In this document: one piece after another, positions 27,127-35,868 of the stretch | How positions within the stretch are numbered: the stretch's first letter is position 1 | Layout of the letters: the number at the start of each line of letters is the position of its first letter | DNA from: Cellulomonas telluris | Lineage (GTDB): Bacteria; Actinomycetota; Actinomycetes; Actinomycetales; Cellulomonadaceae | Length of the DNA: 64,000 bases | Direction: 5' to 3' | Assembly (NCBI RefSeq): GCF_004886325.1 | Contig: NZ_QXFN01000001.1 | Span: 558,001-622,000 of the forward strand | Notes under the pieces: generated by a model | What the model saw: only the letters and a program-made list of their open reading frames with translations | What the model was told of the DNA's origin: nothing | The model's database searches: none | Program-made: the position numbers and the translations under genes

Positions 27127-27893
27127 CCGCCGTCCAGCAGGGCGTCCGAGCGGACGCGCGCGAGAGCATCAGCCAGACGCTCCTGCTCGCGCAGTGGCAG
27201 TTCCGCCGGCAGGCCCAGTTCCTGCCGCTCATGGTCGTGGTGCAGGCGTTCATGGCGGTCGCGACCGTCGTCGGCTACGGCCTGCTCGTCGGCGACCCCG
27301 ACCCGGTGACGGCCCTCTACCTGGCCACCGGCGCGCCCACGATCACGCTGATCACCATCGGCCTCGTCCTCACGCCGCAGCTGCTCTCGCAGTCGCGCAC
27401 CGAGGGCAGCCTCGACTGGCTGCGCACGCTGCCCGTGCCACGCACCGCGTTCCTCGTGTCCGACCTGCTCGTGTGGACGCTGCTCGCGCTGCCCGGCATG
27501 GTGCTCGGCGTCCTCGTCGGGGTCTGGCGCTTCGACGTCGACCTGTCGCCCGCGCCGTGGCTCGTGCCCGCGACCCTGCTGGTCTCGCTGACGGCGGCGT
27601 CCGTGGGGTACGCGATGGCGTCCCTGCTGCCGCCCGCGCTCGCGCAGCTGCTCACCCAGGCGCTCGTGTTCGTCGTCCTGCTGTTCTCGCCCGTCAGCTA
27701 CCCGGCCGAGCGCATGCCCGCGTGGCTGCAGGACGTGCACGCGTGGCTGCCGATCGAGCCGATGGCCCAGCTGGTCCGCACGGGCCTCGCGTCCGAGGCG
27801 TTCACGCTGCCGACGCGCTCGCTGGTCGTGCTGCTCGTGTGGTGCGTCGCGTCCGTGGTCGGGGCGGTGCTCGCGCTGCGGCGACGCGCGTAG
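27123..27893 (+). CDS. ABC-2 type exporter permease
   Basis: This 256-residue membrane protein has six hydrophobic helices in the ABC-2 (DrrB-like) pattern. A SLDWLRTLPVPRTAFLVSD loop precedes helix 3 and LFSPVSYPAERMPAWLQ follows helix 5; both positions are conserved in ABC-2 permeases. It overlaps the ATPase gene by 4 bp and ends just before a strong hairpin. The substrate is unknown. Confidence 0.92.
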   Translation: MTAVQQGVRADARESISQTLLLAQWQFRRQAQFLPLMVVVQAFMAVATVVGYGLLVGDPDPVTALYLATGAPTITLITIGLVLTPQLLSQSRTEGSLDWLRTLPVPRTAFLVSDLLVWTLLALPGMVLGVLVGVWRFDVDLSPAPWLVPATLLVSLTAASVGYAMASLLPPALAQLLTQALVFVVLLFSPVSYPAERMPAWLQDVHAWLPIEPMAQLVRTGLASEAFTLPTRSLVVLLVWCVASVVGAVLALRRRA

Positions 27894-27900
27894 GGGCGGG

Positions 27901-27940
27901 GACGACGGCGCCGGGGGACGTGCCGCCCGGCGCCGTCGTC
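27901..27940 (+). terminator. Bidirectional hairpin between ABC permease and next gene
   Basis: A 14-bp perfect stem (GACGACGGCGCCGG and its complement) with a 12-base loop starts 8 bp after the permease stop and ends at the stop of the convergent gene, so it can serve both. Confidence 0.75.
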
Positions 27941-28796
27941 AGCCTGCGCCGACCGTGAACTCCTCGTACCCGACCCCGCCGGCGGTCACCTCGAGGACCA
28001 CCGTCTCCGGGTCGGAGACGGTGTACCCGAGGTCGAACGTCACGCTGCCGCCCGGCGGCAGCGGCTCCTGCGGCGGGATCCCGAGCAGGCCCGCCACGCT
28101 GTCGAAGACCGGCGTGCCCCGGATGCCGCCGGACGCCGCGGAGGTCTCGAAGAACGTCGGCGTCCACGGCTCCGGCGTCCCGTTCGTGATCGTCACCGCG
28201 AACCGCAGGTGCTCGCCGGTCGCACCGGCGTCGGCGGTGTCCGACGGCTCGAACGGCTCCGGCGCCGCGACCGTCACGGCCAGCCCGGTGTCGTAGGTGT
28301 ACGTGCTCCCGAAGGTCGTGGTGGTCGGGCGCTGCCGGCCGGGCGGCTCCTCGGCGGCCGAGCCCGCGGGGGCGTCCGCCTCGTCCTGGTCCGCAGCCTC
28401 GTCCCCGGGCTCCTCCCCACGCTCCGACGCCGCTGCGCCCGGCGCGCCGTCCGCCTCGCCCCCGGCGTCCAGCAGCCCCGCCCGCGTGACGAGCACGAGC
28501 GCCAGGGCCACGACGGAGACGACGACGGCCGCGACGGCCAGGACCGCGCCCCGGCGTCCGTTCCGCACGGCGGTGACCAGCGCGGCCACGCCGAGCACGA
28601 GGGCGATCACCCCGACGACGCCCGCGAGGACCGCAGCCCCGGCGTCCCGGGTCTGCACCCAGGCCAGCGCCAGGGCGACCAGCGCGGTCACCCACGCCGT
28701 GACGGCGGTACCGCGGCCGCCGGCTTCGGGACCGGGGTCGACGTCCCCCGCGGTCGGTGCGTCCGCGGGCCGGACGGTCGTGGGGTCGGTGCTCAT
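27939..28796 (-). CDS. Membrane protein with C-terminal DUF4352-like domain
   Basis: This 285-residue protein has a short cytoplasmic N terminus, about three transmembrane helices (33-110), an acidic disordered linker (about 115-155) and a beta-sandwich domain starting GSTYTYDTGLAVTVAAPEPF. The LRFAVTITNGT and GYTVSDPETVVLEV strands match the telokin-like DUF4352 pattern. The downstream neighbour in coordinates, upstream in transcription, encodes a clear paralogue of the last domain, so the pair arose by duplication. Function unknown; a surface-exposed ligand-binding role is a guess. Confidence 0.75.
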   Translation of the reverse strand: MSTDPTTVRPADAPTAGDVDPGPEAGGRGTAVTAWVTALVALALAWVQTRDAGAAVLAGVVGVIALVLGVAALVTAVRNGRRGAVLAVAAVVVSVVALALVLVTRAGLLDAGGEADGAPGAAASERGEEPGDEAADQDEADAPAGSAAEEPPGRQRPTTTTFGSTYTYDTGLAVTVAAPEPFEPSDTADAGATGEHLRFAVTITNGTPEPWTPTFFETSAASGGIRGTPVFDSVAGLLGIPPQEPLPPGGSVTFDLGYTVSDPETVVLEVTAGGVGYEEFTVGAG

Positions 28797-28858
28797 GGCG
28801 CGGCTCCTCACTGCCGGTGCGGTGGTGCCGGACGGGACGTGTCCGACGGGACGGGACC

Positions 28859-30253
28859 TCAGCGGGCCCCGACCGTGAACCCCTCGTGCGTGAGCATGTT
28901 CGGCTCCACCTCCATCACGACCGCCGACGGGTCGGCCACCGTGTAGGCCACCTGGAACGACACGCTCTGCCCCGGGGCCACGGGGTCCACCGGTGCGGGC
29001 GCGAGGGTGGACGAGAGGTCGAAGATCTCGCTCGCCTCGGCACCCCCCGACATCACGCTCGTGAGGAACAGCGCCGGGTTGTACTCCTCGGCCCCGCCGT
29101 TCCCCACGGTGATCGTGAAGCTGACGTGCTGGCCCTCGGTCACCGTCGCGTACTCGGACGGCGTGTAGGGCTCGGGCGCGGCGACCGTCACCTCGAGGCC
29201 GTCCGCGTACACGAACGTCTCGCCGAACGCCGCCGTGAGGCCCTCCGGCGCGGCCTCGCCGCCGGGCTGGTCGCCCGCCTGGTCGCCGGGCTGGTCCTCG
29301 GGCTCGCCGCCGGGCTCGCCGGAGGGGTCGGGGACGGGTGCCGTCTCCGCCGGCAGCGGCAGGCCGCCGGTCGCGTCCATCCCGTCCTGCACGCCCCGGA
29401 CGAACGTGCCGAAGGCGCGCGCGTAGACGGTGTGCGACACGGCGACCGAGCCGATCGCGACCACCGCCACGACGGCGCCCGCGATCGCGAGCCCCCGCCC
29501 GGGGCGGGCCTTCACGAGCGCCACGACCCCGACGACCAGTCCCGCGAGCGCGAGCAGCCCGGCCAGGTAGTTGACCAGCGGCACCCAGCTGAGCAGCAGG
29601 CCGACCCCGGCGAGCGAGAGCGCCGTGATCGCCATGGCCTTGCCGGGACCGGCCGGGGCGCCCGGGTAGGACGGACCGCCCGGCGCGAGGTGGCCCGGTG
29701 CCCCGTAGCCCGGCGGCTGCTGGCCGGGGGGCTGCTGGCCAGGTGCGACGTACGCGGGGTAGGGGGCGGTGGGGACGGCGGGCGGGTGGGGGACGGCGCC
29801 GCTGGGGGCGGCCGGGGCCGGGGCCGATGCAAAAGCGGGTGCGGCGACCGGTGCCGGTGCGGCAGCCGCCGCTCCGCCGGTCGGCGCTGCCGGTGCCGGC
29901 GCGGTGGGGACGGACGCTGCGGCCGGTGCCGCTGCCGGGGCCGGCGCGGCCGGCGGCGCGGGGGCGGGCGTGGGCAGCGGCGCGCCCGGCGGCGGCGGGA
30001 TCGCGGGACCGTGGCCCGCCGGCGCCGGCGGGATCGCGGGACCGCCGGCGGCCGGCGCTGGCGGGACGCCCGGTGCCGCCCCGTACGGTGCCGCGTACGG
30101 GACGGCCGGTGCCGCCCCGTACGGTGCCGCCGGAGCGAGGTCCGGCTGCCGTGCACCCGGCGTGGCCGACGCGGCGGGCGCGGGCGGGACGTCGCCGGAC
30201 GGCAGGGGTGCGGTCGGCGGCGGGGGGATCTCGCCGGGCTGCTGGTCGGTCAC
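28859..30253 (-). CDS. Proline-rich membrane protein with DUF4190-like and DUF4352-like domains
   Basis: This 464-residue protein begins at GTG 30253, preceded by GAGGAG. Residues 1-215 are low-complexity Pro/Ala/Gly, two hydrophobic hairpins follow (KAMAITALSLAGVGLLLSW; the DUF4190 pattern), and a C-terminal beta-sandwich (FVYADGLEVTVAAPEPYTP, VSFTITVGNGG) parallels the next gene's domain. Cytoplasmic Pro-rich plus membrane plus external sandwich is a frequent actinobacterial layout. It is 62 bp upstream of its paralogue and probably co-transcribed. Function unknown. Confidence 0.75.
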   Translation of the reverse strand: MTDQQPGEIPPPPTAPLPSGDVPPAPAASATPGARQPDLAPAAPYGAAPAVPYAAPYGAAPGVPPAPAAGGPAIPPAPAGHGPAIPPPPGAPLPTPAPAPPAAPAPAAAPAAASVPTAPAPAAPTGGAAAAAPAPVAAPAFASAPAPAAPSGAVPHPPAVPTAPYPAYVAPGQQPPGQQPPGYGAPGHLAPGGPSYPGAPAGPGKAMAITALSLAGVGLLLSWVPLVNYLAGLLALAGLVVGVVALVKARPGRGLAIAGAVVAVVAIGSVAVSHTVYARAFGTFVRGVQDGMDATGGLPLPAETAPVPDPSGEPGGEPEDQPGDQAGDQPGGEAAPEGLTAAFGETFVYADGLEVTVAAPEPYTPSEYATVTEGQHVSFTITVGNGGAEEYNPALFLTSVMSGGAEASEIFDLSSTLAPAPVDPVAPGQSVSFQVAYTVADPSAVVMEVEPNMLTHEGFTVGAR

Positions 30254-30418
30254 GCGGACGGTGCTCCTCGCTGGGTTCGGACGACGACCACGTCCGGACG
30301 GGCACGACGCGGCGCCCCAGTATCGAGGACCGCCCCGTCCGCCCGATTCGCCCGTCCGCGTGGTGTCCGCCGGGACGCCCCACGTCCCGACGCCCCTCGC
30401 ACCCCCGGCCCCGCTCCC

Positions 30419-30600
30419 TCCGCCGAGTTCGCCACGTCGGTCCCAGTTCGCCAGGTCCACGTGGCGAACTCGAGCCGAACTGGCGAACTCGAGCCGGACT
30501 GGCGAACTGGGGCCGGACTGGCGAGCTCGGGGACTGGCGCGCTGGGGGCGACTCGTGGACCCGGGGCGGACCGGCGACGGGGGCAGGGGTGGCGAGCTCG
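30419..30600. repeat. Second GGCGAACTCG repeat cluster
   Basis: The 382-bp gap between the flavohemoprotein and the Pro-rich membrane protein gene holds the same word order as the cluster at 19.9-20.1 kb. It has AGTTCGCCA boxes, then an imperfect inverted repeat around CAGGTCCACGTG, then three or more GGCGAACT boxes on the other strand. No gene is visible here. Confidence 0.8.
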
Positions 30601-30635
30601 GGACGGACCGCGGGTGCGAGCGCGCCTCGCCGCCG

Positions 30636-31871
30636 TCAGGCTCCCGCGGGCTCGCCCGGGGACGGCTCGCCCAGCAGGTCCGCCTGCCACAGGTCGGGGC
30701 CGAACACCTCGTACTGGATGTCCTGCGGCGTGACGCCGTCGGCGAGCAGCTGCTCGCGCACGCCCTTCATGAACGGCAGCGGACCGCACAGGTAGTAGAG
30801 AGCGCCGGAGGGCAGGTCGACGGCGTCGAGGTCGAGGCGCCCGTGCCCCCGCCCGTCCACGGGCAGGTCGCCGCCCGGCTCCTCGTACCAGACGTACGCC
30901 CGCCCGCCGAGCGCCCGGACGTCGTCGAGCACCTGCCGGCGCAGCGCGAAGGCGTCCTCGCGCACGTCCGCGTGCAGCAGGGTGACGGGCAGCCGGGACC
31001 CGGCCGCGACGAGGTGGGACAGCATCCCGGCCATGGGCGTGATGCCGATGCCGGCGCTGACGAACACGAGCGGCCGCCCGGAGTCGTCGAGCACGACGTC
31101 CCCGAACGGCACCGACATGGTGAGCGTGTCGCCCACCTGCACGGTGTCGTGCAGCAGGTTCGACACCTCGCCGTCCGGCATCCCGTCCCCGCGGACGCGC
31201 CTGACGGAGAACTGCCGGTGCTCGCCGTCGTCGGCGCGGGTGAGGCTGTACTGGCGCGGCTGGTGGACGCCGTCGGGCATGCGCACGCGCACCGACACGT
31301 ACTGCCCGGGCAGCGAGGTGCGCACGGCGCGGCGGTCGAGCCGGCGGACGCGGAACGTCACGACCTCGTCGGTCTCGGGGACCTTCTCGGCGACCTCCCA
31401 GTCGCGCCACACCGTCTGCGGCCGCACGCCGCGCGCGCTGTAGAGGCCGCGCTCCATGTGCACGAGCGCGTACGCCATGAGCCAGTAGACCTCGTCCCAG
31501 GCGGCGGCGACGTCGGGCGTGACGGCGTCGCCGAGGACGTCGTCGATGGCCCAGAACAGGTGGTCGTGCACCACCTGGTACTGGTCGGGGCGCAGCCCGA
31601 GGGACGCGTGCTTGTGCGCGATGCGGGACAGCAGCCGCTCGGGCAGCTGCTCGGGGTCGCGCAGCAGCGCGGCCGCGAACGCGGCGACGGACCCGGCGAG
31701 CGCGACCTGCTGCGTGCCCTCCGCCTGGTTGCCGCGGTTGAACAGGCCGTCGAGCAGCTCGGGGTGCTCGCCGAACATGTGCCCGTAGAAGCGTCGGGCG
31801 ATCTCGCGGATGTGGTCCGCGACGACCGGCAGGGTCTCCTCGACCACCGGCCGGGACCGGTCGGACAGCAT
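30636..31871 (-). CDS. hmp: Flavohemoprotein (nitric oxide dioxygenase)
   Basis: This 411-residue protein has the full Hmp layout. A globin domain (1-145) carries the proximal His88 in IAHKHASLGL and a LMAYALV helix. A FAD-binding domain contains PGQYVSVRVR and the RQYSLT motif. The NAD-binding domain has VSAGIGITPMAGML, YLCGPLPFM and QYEVFGP. It oxidises NO to nitrate with O2 and NADPH or NADH, protecting against nitrosative stress. It appears monocistronic. No NsrR- or NnrR-like site was recognised upstream. Confidence 0.95.
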   Translation of the reverse strand: MLSDRSRPVVEETLPVVADHIREIARRFYGHMFGEHPELLDGLFNRGNQAEGTQQVALAGSVAAFAAALLRDPEQLPERLLSRIAHKHASLGLRPDQYQVVHDHLFWAIDDVLGDAVTPDVAAAWDEVYWLMAYALVHMERGLYSARGVRPQTVWRDWEVAEKVPETDEVVTFRVRRLDRRAVRTSLPGQYVSVRVRMPDGVHQPRQYSLTRADDGEHRQFSVRRVRGDGMPDGEVSNLLHDTVQVGDTLTMSVPFGDVVLDDSGRPLVFVSAGIGITPMAGMLSHLVAAGSRLPVTLLHADVREDAFALRRQVLDDVRALGGRAYVWYEEPGGDLPVDGRGHGRLDLDAVDLPSGALYYLCGPLPFMKGVREQLLADGVTPQDIQYEVFGPDLWQADLLGEPSPGEPAGA

Positions 31872-31970
31872 GAGGCCCCCTCTCGCTCGCGACGGTGCCG
31901 CGTGCGCCGGGTCGCCCCGGGCCGGCCGCTCCGCCTCCCGCCATGGTCGACCCGCGGGGAGCGGCCCGCC

Positions 31971-32038
31971 ACGGGAGGGCGTCGCGCCGGCGGGCGACCC
32001 GCCACCGGGAGGGCGTCGACGCCGTCGGGCGACCCGCC
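31971..32038. repeat. Two imperfect direct repeats of about 34 bp
   Basis: Two adjacent units, each starting AC(C)GGGAGGGCGTCG and ending GGGCGACCCGCC, occupy the gap between the MATE and hmp genes. A small CCCCGC-GAAC-GCGGGG hairpin at 32085-32100 lies 17 bp beyond the MATE stop and may be its terminator. Confidence 0.6.
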
Positions 32039-32116
32039 GTGCCGGCACGCCCGTGACGCCGCCCTCCCCGCCCGCGAGGGGCGCCCCCGCGAACGCGGGG
32101 TGGGGCGGGCGGTGCG

Positions 32117-33655
32117 TCAGTGGCGGCAGCCGGCGTCGGTGAGCTCGGCGCGGTCGGTCTCCGGGACGGCCTCGGCCTCCGGACGCGCCGGCTCGTCGTG
32201 GCCCGCGGTCGGGTGCGTCCCCACCGCGTCGACGTCCGGGACGACCGCGTCCATGACGGCCGACCCCTCGTGCGGCCCGCCCTCGAGGACCATCGTCTCG
32301 GGGGCGTGCCCGCCGACGAGGACCGGCTCGGACTCGAGGTTGCGGTGCGCCTTCAGGTACGCGGGCACGAGCAGGGCGACCGCGCCGAGCCACGCGAGCG
32401 GGTTCGCCCAGACGACGCCGGTGAAGCCGAACGACGCGCCGAGCACGATCGCGGCGCCGACGCGCATGACGAGCTCGATGACGCCCGTGACGGTCGGGAC
32501 GCCCGTGTGCCCGAGGCCCTGCAGGGCGCCGCGCAGCACGAACAGCACGCCGAGGATCGCGTAGAGCACGCCGTTGACGTGCAGGAAGTGCGCGGCCATC
32601 CCGACGACCTGGTCCTCGCCGGGGCCGACGAACAGCCGGACGATCTGCGCGCCGCCCGTGACGAGCACGGCACCGAGCAGCACCGACCCGACCACCGACA
32701 TCCACACGCCCTGGACCACGCCGGTGCGGATGCGGTCGGGGCGGCCGGCGCCGTGGTTCTGCGCGACGAACGTGGAGACCGCGAGCCCGAGCGACTGCAG
32801 CAGCGCGACGGCCAGGCCGTCGACGCGCGCGGCCGTGGTGTAGGCGGCGACGGCGTCCGGGCCGAGCGCGTTGAGGCGGACCTGCACCGCGAGCGTGCCG
32901 ATCGCGATGATCGACATCTGGAAGCCCATCGGCACGCCGATGCGCAGGTGGCGGACGAGGTCCTCGCGCGTGACGCGCCAGTCCTCGCGGTGCACGTGCA
33001 GCACCGGCACGCGCTTGACGACGTACGCCAGGCACAGTGCGACGGAGACGCCCTGGGAGATGACGGTCGCGAGCGCGGCGCCGCCGACGCCCATCCCGAG
33101 CACGGGCACGAGGCCGAGCACCAGCACGATGTTGAGCAGGCAGCTGATCGTGAGGAACACGAGCGGGGTGCGGGAGTCGCCGATCGCGCGGATCACCGCG
33201 GACAGGAAGTTGAAGAACATCATCGTGCTGCCGCCGAGGAACGTGACGACCGTGAACGTCGTCGCGTCCTCGAGGAGGTTCTCCGGCGTCTGCAGCAGGC
33301 GCAGCGCGGGCTCGGCGACGAACGGCGCGCCGACGGTCAGCACGAGGCTGCCGATCGCGGACAGGATCGTGCCGGCGGCCACCGAGCGGCGGACGCCCGC
33401 GGCGTCGCCCGCACCGAACGCCTGCGCGGTCGGGATGGCGAAGCCGCTCGTCATGCCCCACGTGAACCCGAGCAGCAGGAAGGTCAGCGCGCCGGTCGCG
33501 CCGACGGCGGCGAGCGCCTCGACGCCGAGCACGCGGCCCACGACCATCGCGTCGGCGACGTGGTAGAGCTGCTGGACGACGTTGCCGATGAGCAGGGGGA
33601 CGGCGAACAGGAGGATGACGCGCCAGGGGCTGCCGGCGGTCAGGACCTTGGGCAT
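32117..33655 (-). CDS. MATE-family multidrug efflux transporter
   Basis: This 512-residue protein has twelve hydrophobic segments in two pseudo-repeats starting LLFAVPLLIGNVVQQLYHVAD and LRIGVPMGFQMS, characteristic of the DinF/NorM MATE family. The Asp in YHVADAMVVGRVLG is conserved. Residues beyond about 445 form an acidic, disordered tail that is unusual for the family. I chose ATG 33655; an upstream in-frame extension is shadow. It exports cationic drugs using Na+ or H+ gradients. An exact palindrome at 33739 probably controls it. Confidence 0.92.
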   Translation of the reverse strand: MPKVLTAGSPWRVILLFAVPLLIGNVVQQLYHVADAMVVGRVLGVEALAAVGATGALTFLLLGFTWGMTSGFAIPTAQAFGAGDAAGVRRSVAAGTILSAIGSLVLTVGAPFVAEPALRLLQTPENLLEDATTFTVVTFLGGSTMMFFNFLSAVIRAIGDSRTPLVFLTISCLLNIVLVLGLVPVLGMGVGGAALATVISQGVSVALCLAYVVKRVPVLHVHREDWRVTREDLVRHLRIGVPMGFQMSIIAIGTLAVQVRLNALGPDAVAAYTTAARVDGLAVALLQSLGLAVSTFVAQNHGAGRPDRIRTGVVQGVWMSVVGSVLLGAVLVTGGAQIVRLFVGPGEDQVVGMAAHFLHVNGVLYAILGVLFVLRGALQGLGHTGVPTVTGVIELVMRVGAAIVLGASFGFTGVVWANPLAWLGAVALLVPAYLKAHRNLESEPVLVGGHAPETMVLEGGPHEGSAVMDAVVPDVDAVGTHPTAGHDEPARPEAEAVPETDRAELTDAGCRH

Positions 33656-33738
33656 GACAGGGGTCTCCGGGATCGGAGGAGTGACGGATGGGGGCGTGCG
33701 GTCCCGGCGCTTCTCGCGCCGGCCGCTGTCGCCACTGA

Positions 33739-33754
33739 ATCGTATCGATACGAT
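33739..33754. promoter_or_regulatory. 16-bp perfect palindrome upstream of the MATE gene
   Basis: ATCGTATCGATACGAT is perfectly palindromic and unusually AT-rich for this window. It lies 84 bp before the MATE start, inside the divergent gap with the acetyltransferase gene. The form suits a TetR- or MarR-family operator. No such regulator is adjacent, so the regulator would be encoded elsewhere. Confidence 0.65.
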
Positions 33755-33909
33755 GCCCGCCCGTCTGTAGCCCTTTTCGGTGCGGGATGCTGTCCGCTCG
33801 GTCACACCGTGGACGCTCGTCCAAACGCTGTTCATCGCCGCGCAAAGGCTCGGGCGACGCCGGGGCAAAGGCGTGGCCGGAGGGTCGAGGGACGGCCTAG
33901 CGTGCGACG

Positions 33910-34518
33910 GTGACCGACACCGCGCTGCGCCCGTGGCGGCCCTCCGACCTGCCCGCGCTGCTCGACGCCGTCCGCGCCGGCGACGACCTGCCGCGCCAGC
34001 TCGACCTGCCGCCCGACCCCTCCGACGACGCCGTCGCCGACCGCCTGCGCACCCGCCTGCTGCGCTGGGAGCCGGCCGCGTACGTGCTGGCCGTGACGGC
34101 CGACGACCGGCCGGTCGGGTCGGTCGCCCTCACGCACGTCGAGCGGACGCACGACACCGCCTGGGTCTCGTACTGGGCGGCGCCGGCGGCGCGAGGGCGC
34201 GGCCTGACGACGTCGGCGGTCGCGGCCGCGGCGCACTGGGCGCTCGGCACGCTGGGCCTGCACCGCCTCGAGCTCGGCCACCGCGTCAACAACCCGGCGT
34301 CGTGCCGCGTCGCGACGCGGGCCGGGTTCGTCGCCGAGGGCGTCGAGCGCGCGAAGCTCCGCTACGACGGCGTGCGGTACGACGTCGAGACGCATGCGCG
34401 GCTGGCGACCGACCCGGTGCCGGACGTGCCGCTGCTGGCGGTGCGGGCGGTGCCCGTCGGGGACGGGGACGCCGCCGCGTCGGCCGCGCGCGCCGCCGCG
34501 CCGGGCGGTGCGGCGTGA
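33910..34518 (+). CDS. GNAT-family N-acetyltransferase
   Basis: This 202-residue protein has the RimJ/RimL-type GNAT fold: LRPWRPSDLPALLDAV at the start, an acetyl-CoA-binding motif ARGRGLTTSAVAAAAHWA and a motif B segment LHRLELGHRVNNPASCRVATRAGF. GTG start follows TAGCGT by six bases, suggesting a leaderless mRNA. The stop overlaps the following kinase-like gene (GTGA). The acceptor could be a small molecule or a protein N terminus; the sequence does not decide. Confidence 0.9.
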   Translation: MTDTALRPWRPSDLPALLDAVRAGDDLPRQLDLPPDPSDDAVADRLRTRLLRWEPAAYVLAVTADDRPVGSVALTHVERTHDTAWVSYWAAPAARGRGLTTSAVAAAAHWALGTLGLHRLELGHRVNNPASCRVATRAGFVAEGVERAKLRYDGVRYDVETHARLATDPVPDVPLLAVRAVPVGDGDAAASAARAAAPGGAA

Positions 34519-35408
34519 CCGCCCCGCCCGACGAGGTGCCGATCTCCGCCGAGGTCGTCACCGCCCTGCTCGCCGAGCAGCACCCGGACCTGGCCGGGCT
34601 GCCCGTCGGGCGGCGCTACTCCGGGTGGGACATGGCGATGTACCGGCTCGGGGACGACCTGGCCGTGCGGCTGCCGCGGCTCGCGACGACGGTCGGCTCG
34701 CTCGAGGCGGAGCTGCGCTGGGTGCCGGAGCTGGGCCGCGGGTGGACGTTCCCGACGCAGCGGGTCGTGCGCGTGGGCGAGCCCGGTGCCGCGTACCCGT
34801 GGCCGTGGGCGGTCGTCACGTGGCTGCCGGGGGTGCCGGCGTCGGAGCGTCCGCTGAGGGCGTCGGCCGGACCGGCGCTGGGCCGCGCGCTCGCGGAGAT
34901 CCACGTGCCGGTGCCGGTGGGCGTCGAGCCGCCGTTCAACCGCGAGCAGTCGGTCGCGCTCGCGGAGCGGGGGCCGGGGCTCGTGTCGTCGCTGGACCGG
35001 ATCGAGGCGGCGGCTCCCGGTCGCGGCGTGCGGCTGGACCGCGCGGCGGCGGACGCGCTGTGGGCCGACGCGCTCGCCGCGCCCGTCGACCTGCCGCTCT
35101 CCTGGATCCACGCCGACCTGCACCCGTACAACCTGCTCAGCGACGACGGGCGGCTCGGCGGCATCATCGACTGGGCCGACGTCGCCGGCGGCGACCCGGC
35201 CACCGACCTGGGGTTCCTGTGGCTCTCGCTGCCGCCCTCCGGTGTGGCGGCGGCGGTGGAGGCCTACGGGGGCGTGTCGGCGGCGACGCGCGCACGGGCG
35301 CGCGGCGTCGCGCTCGCCCTGGCTGCCGGGTGGGCGGTGTGGGAGGGCGAGGAGCTGACGATCGAGATCGGGTGGCGGGCGCTGGGGGCGCTGGGCGTCG
35401 TGCGCTGA
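34515..35408 (+). CDS. Aminoglycoside phosphotransferase (APH)-family protein
   Basis: This 297-residue protein has the APH kinase fold, with catalytic loop WIHADLHPYNLL and metal-binding IIDWADVAGGDPATDLGFLW. The N-lobe is short (DLAVRLPRL for the ATP-binding Lys region). The GTG start overlaps the acetyltransferase stop by 4 bp, so the two are translationally coupled. Many such chromosomal proteins phosphorylate metabolites rather than antibiotics, so drug resistance should not be assumed. Confidence 0.88.
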   Translation: MTAPPDEVPISAEVVTALLAEQHPDLAGLPVGRRYSGWDMAMYRLGDDLAVRLPRLATTVGSLEAELRWVPELGRGWTFPTQRVVRVGEPGAAYPWPWAVVTWLPGVPASERPLRASAGPALGRALAEIHVPVPVGVEPPFNREQSVALAERGPGLVSSLDRIEAAAPGRGVRLDRAAADALWADALAAPVDLPLSWIHADLHPYNLLSDDGRLGGIIDWADVAGGDPATDLGFLWLSLPPSGVAAAVEAYGGVSAATRARARGVALALAAGWAVWEGEELTIEIGWRALGALGVVR

Positions 35409-35479
35409 GGGACGCGCCTCGGACGCCGCGGGCGTGCGCGGCCTCGGGGGCGGACGTGCGCCTGCTGGGAGACGGCCGC

Positions 35480-35518
35480 GCGGCGCCCCGGCGACGGTGC
35501 CGCCGGGGCGCCGCGCGC
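35480..35518. terminator. Bidirectional 16-bp hairpin
   Basis: GCGCGGCGCCCCGGCG and its exact complement flank a 7-base loop. It lies 7 bp from the stop of the leftward small gene and 72 bp beyond the rightward kinase-like gene. Confidence 0.75.
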
Positions 35519-35524
35519 GTCGTG

Positions 35525-35737
35525 TCAGATGCCCGCGCCGCCGCTGCCGGACGCGCCGCCCATCTGGGCGCTCTGCATGCTGTTCGCCGTGATCGGCGGG
35601 TTCGGCAGGCCGTCGCCCTCGTCGTACGGCTCGTTCTGCGGGGCGGTGCCGCGGACGGGGTCGGGCGCGGCGGTGGTGTCCGCGGCGTGCGCTCGGGTGG
35701 CGTCGTCGCCCGGCTGGGGCGTGGTCGGGTCGGTCAT
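35525..35737 (-). CDS. Small acidic disordered protein, hypothetical
   Basis: This 70-residue product is rich in Asp, Thr, Pro and Gly, with no predicted secondary structure or membrane segment; a conserved-looking DEGDGLPNPPITANSMQSAQ lies in its C-terminal half. A terminator directly follows the stop, and the reading frame has strong GC3 bias, so I regard it as a real gene. Family not recognised. Confidence 0.6.
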   Translation of the reverse strand: MTDPTTPQPGDDATRAHAADTTAAPDPVRGTAPQNEPYDEGDGLPNPPITANSMQSAQMGGASGSGGAGI

Positions 35738-35868
35738 CGTCGGCCTCCTGACGTCGGTCCGTCCTGTCTACCAGGGCGCCGCGGTGACGGCTCCTCGACC
35801 GTGCCCGCCGCCCGCCGGAGCCGCGGCACGTGCCACGCTGCTCGCACTCCCCGTCAGAGAGGACCCCG

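Noticed and set aside
34515-35408. Aminoglycoside resistance gene
   Set aside because: It has the APH fold, but nothing shows drug specificity and the coupling to a GNAT gene is compatible with metabolism.
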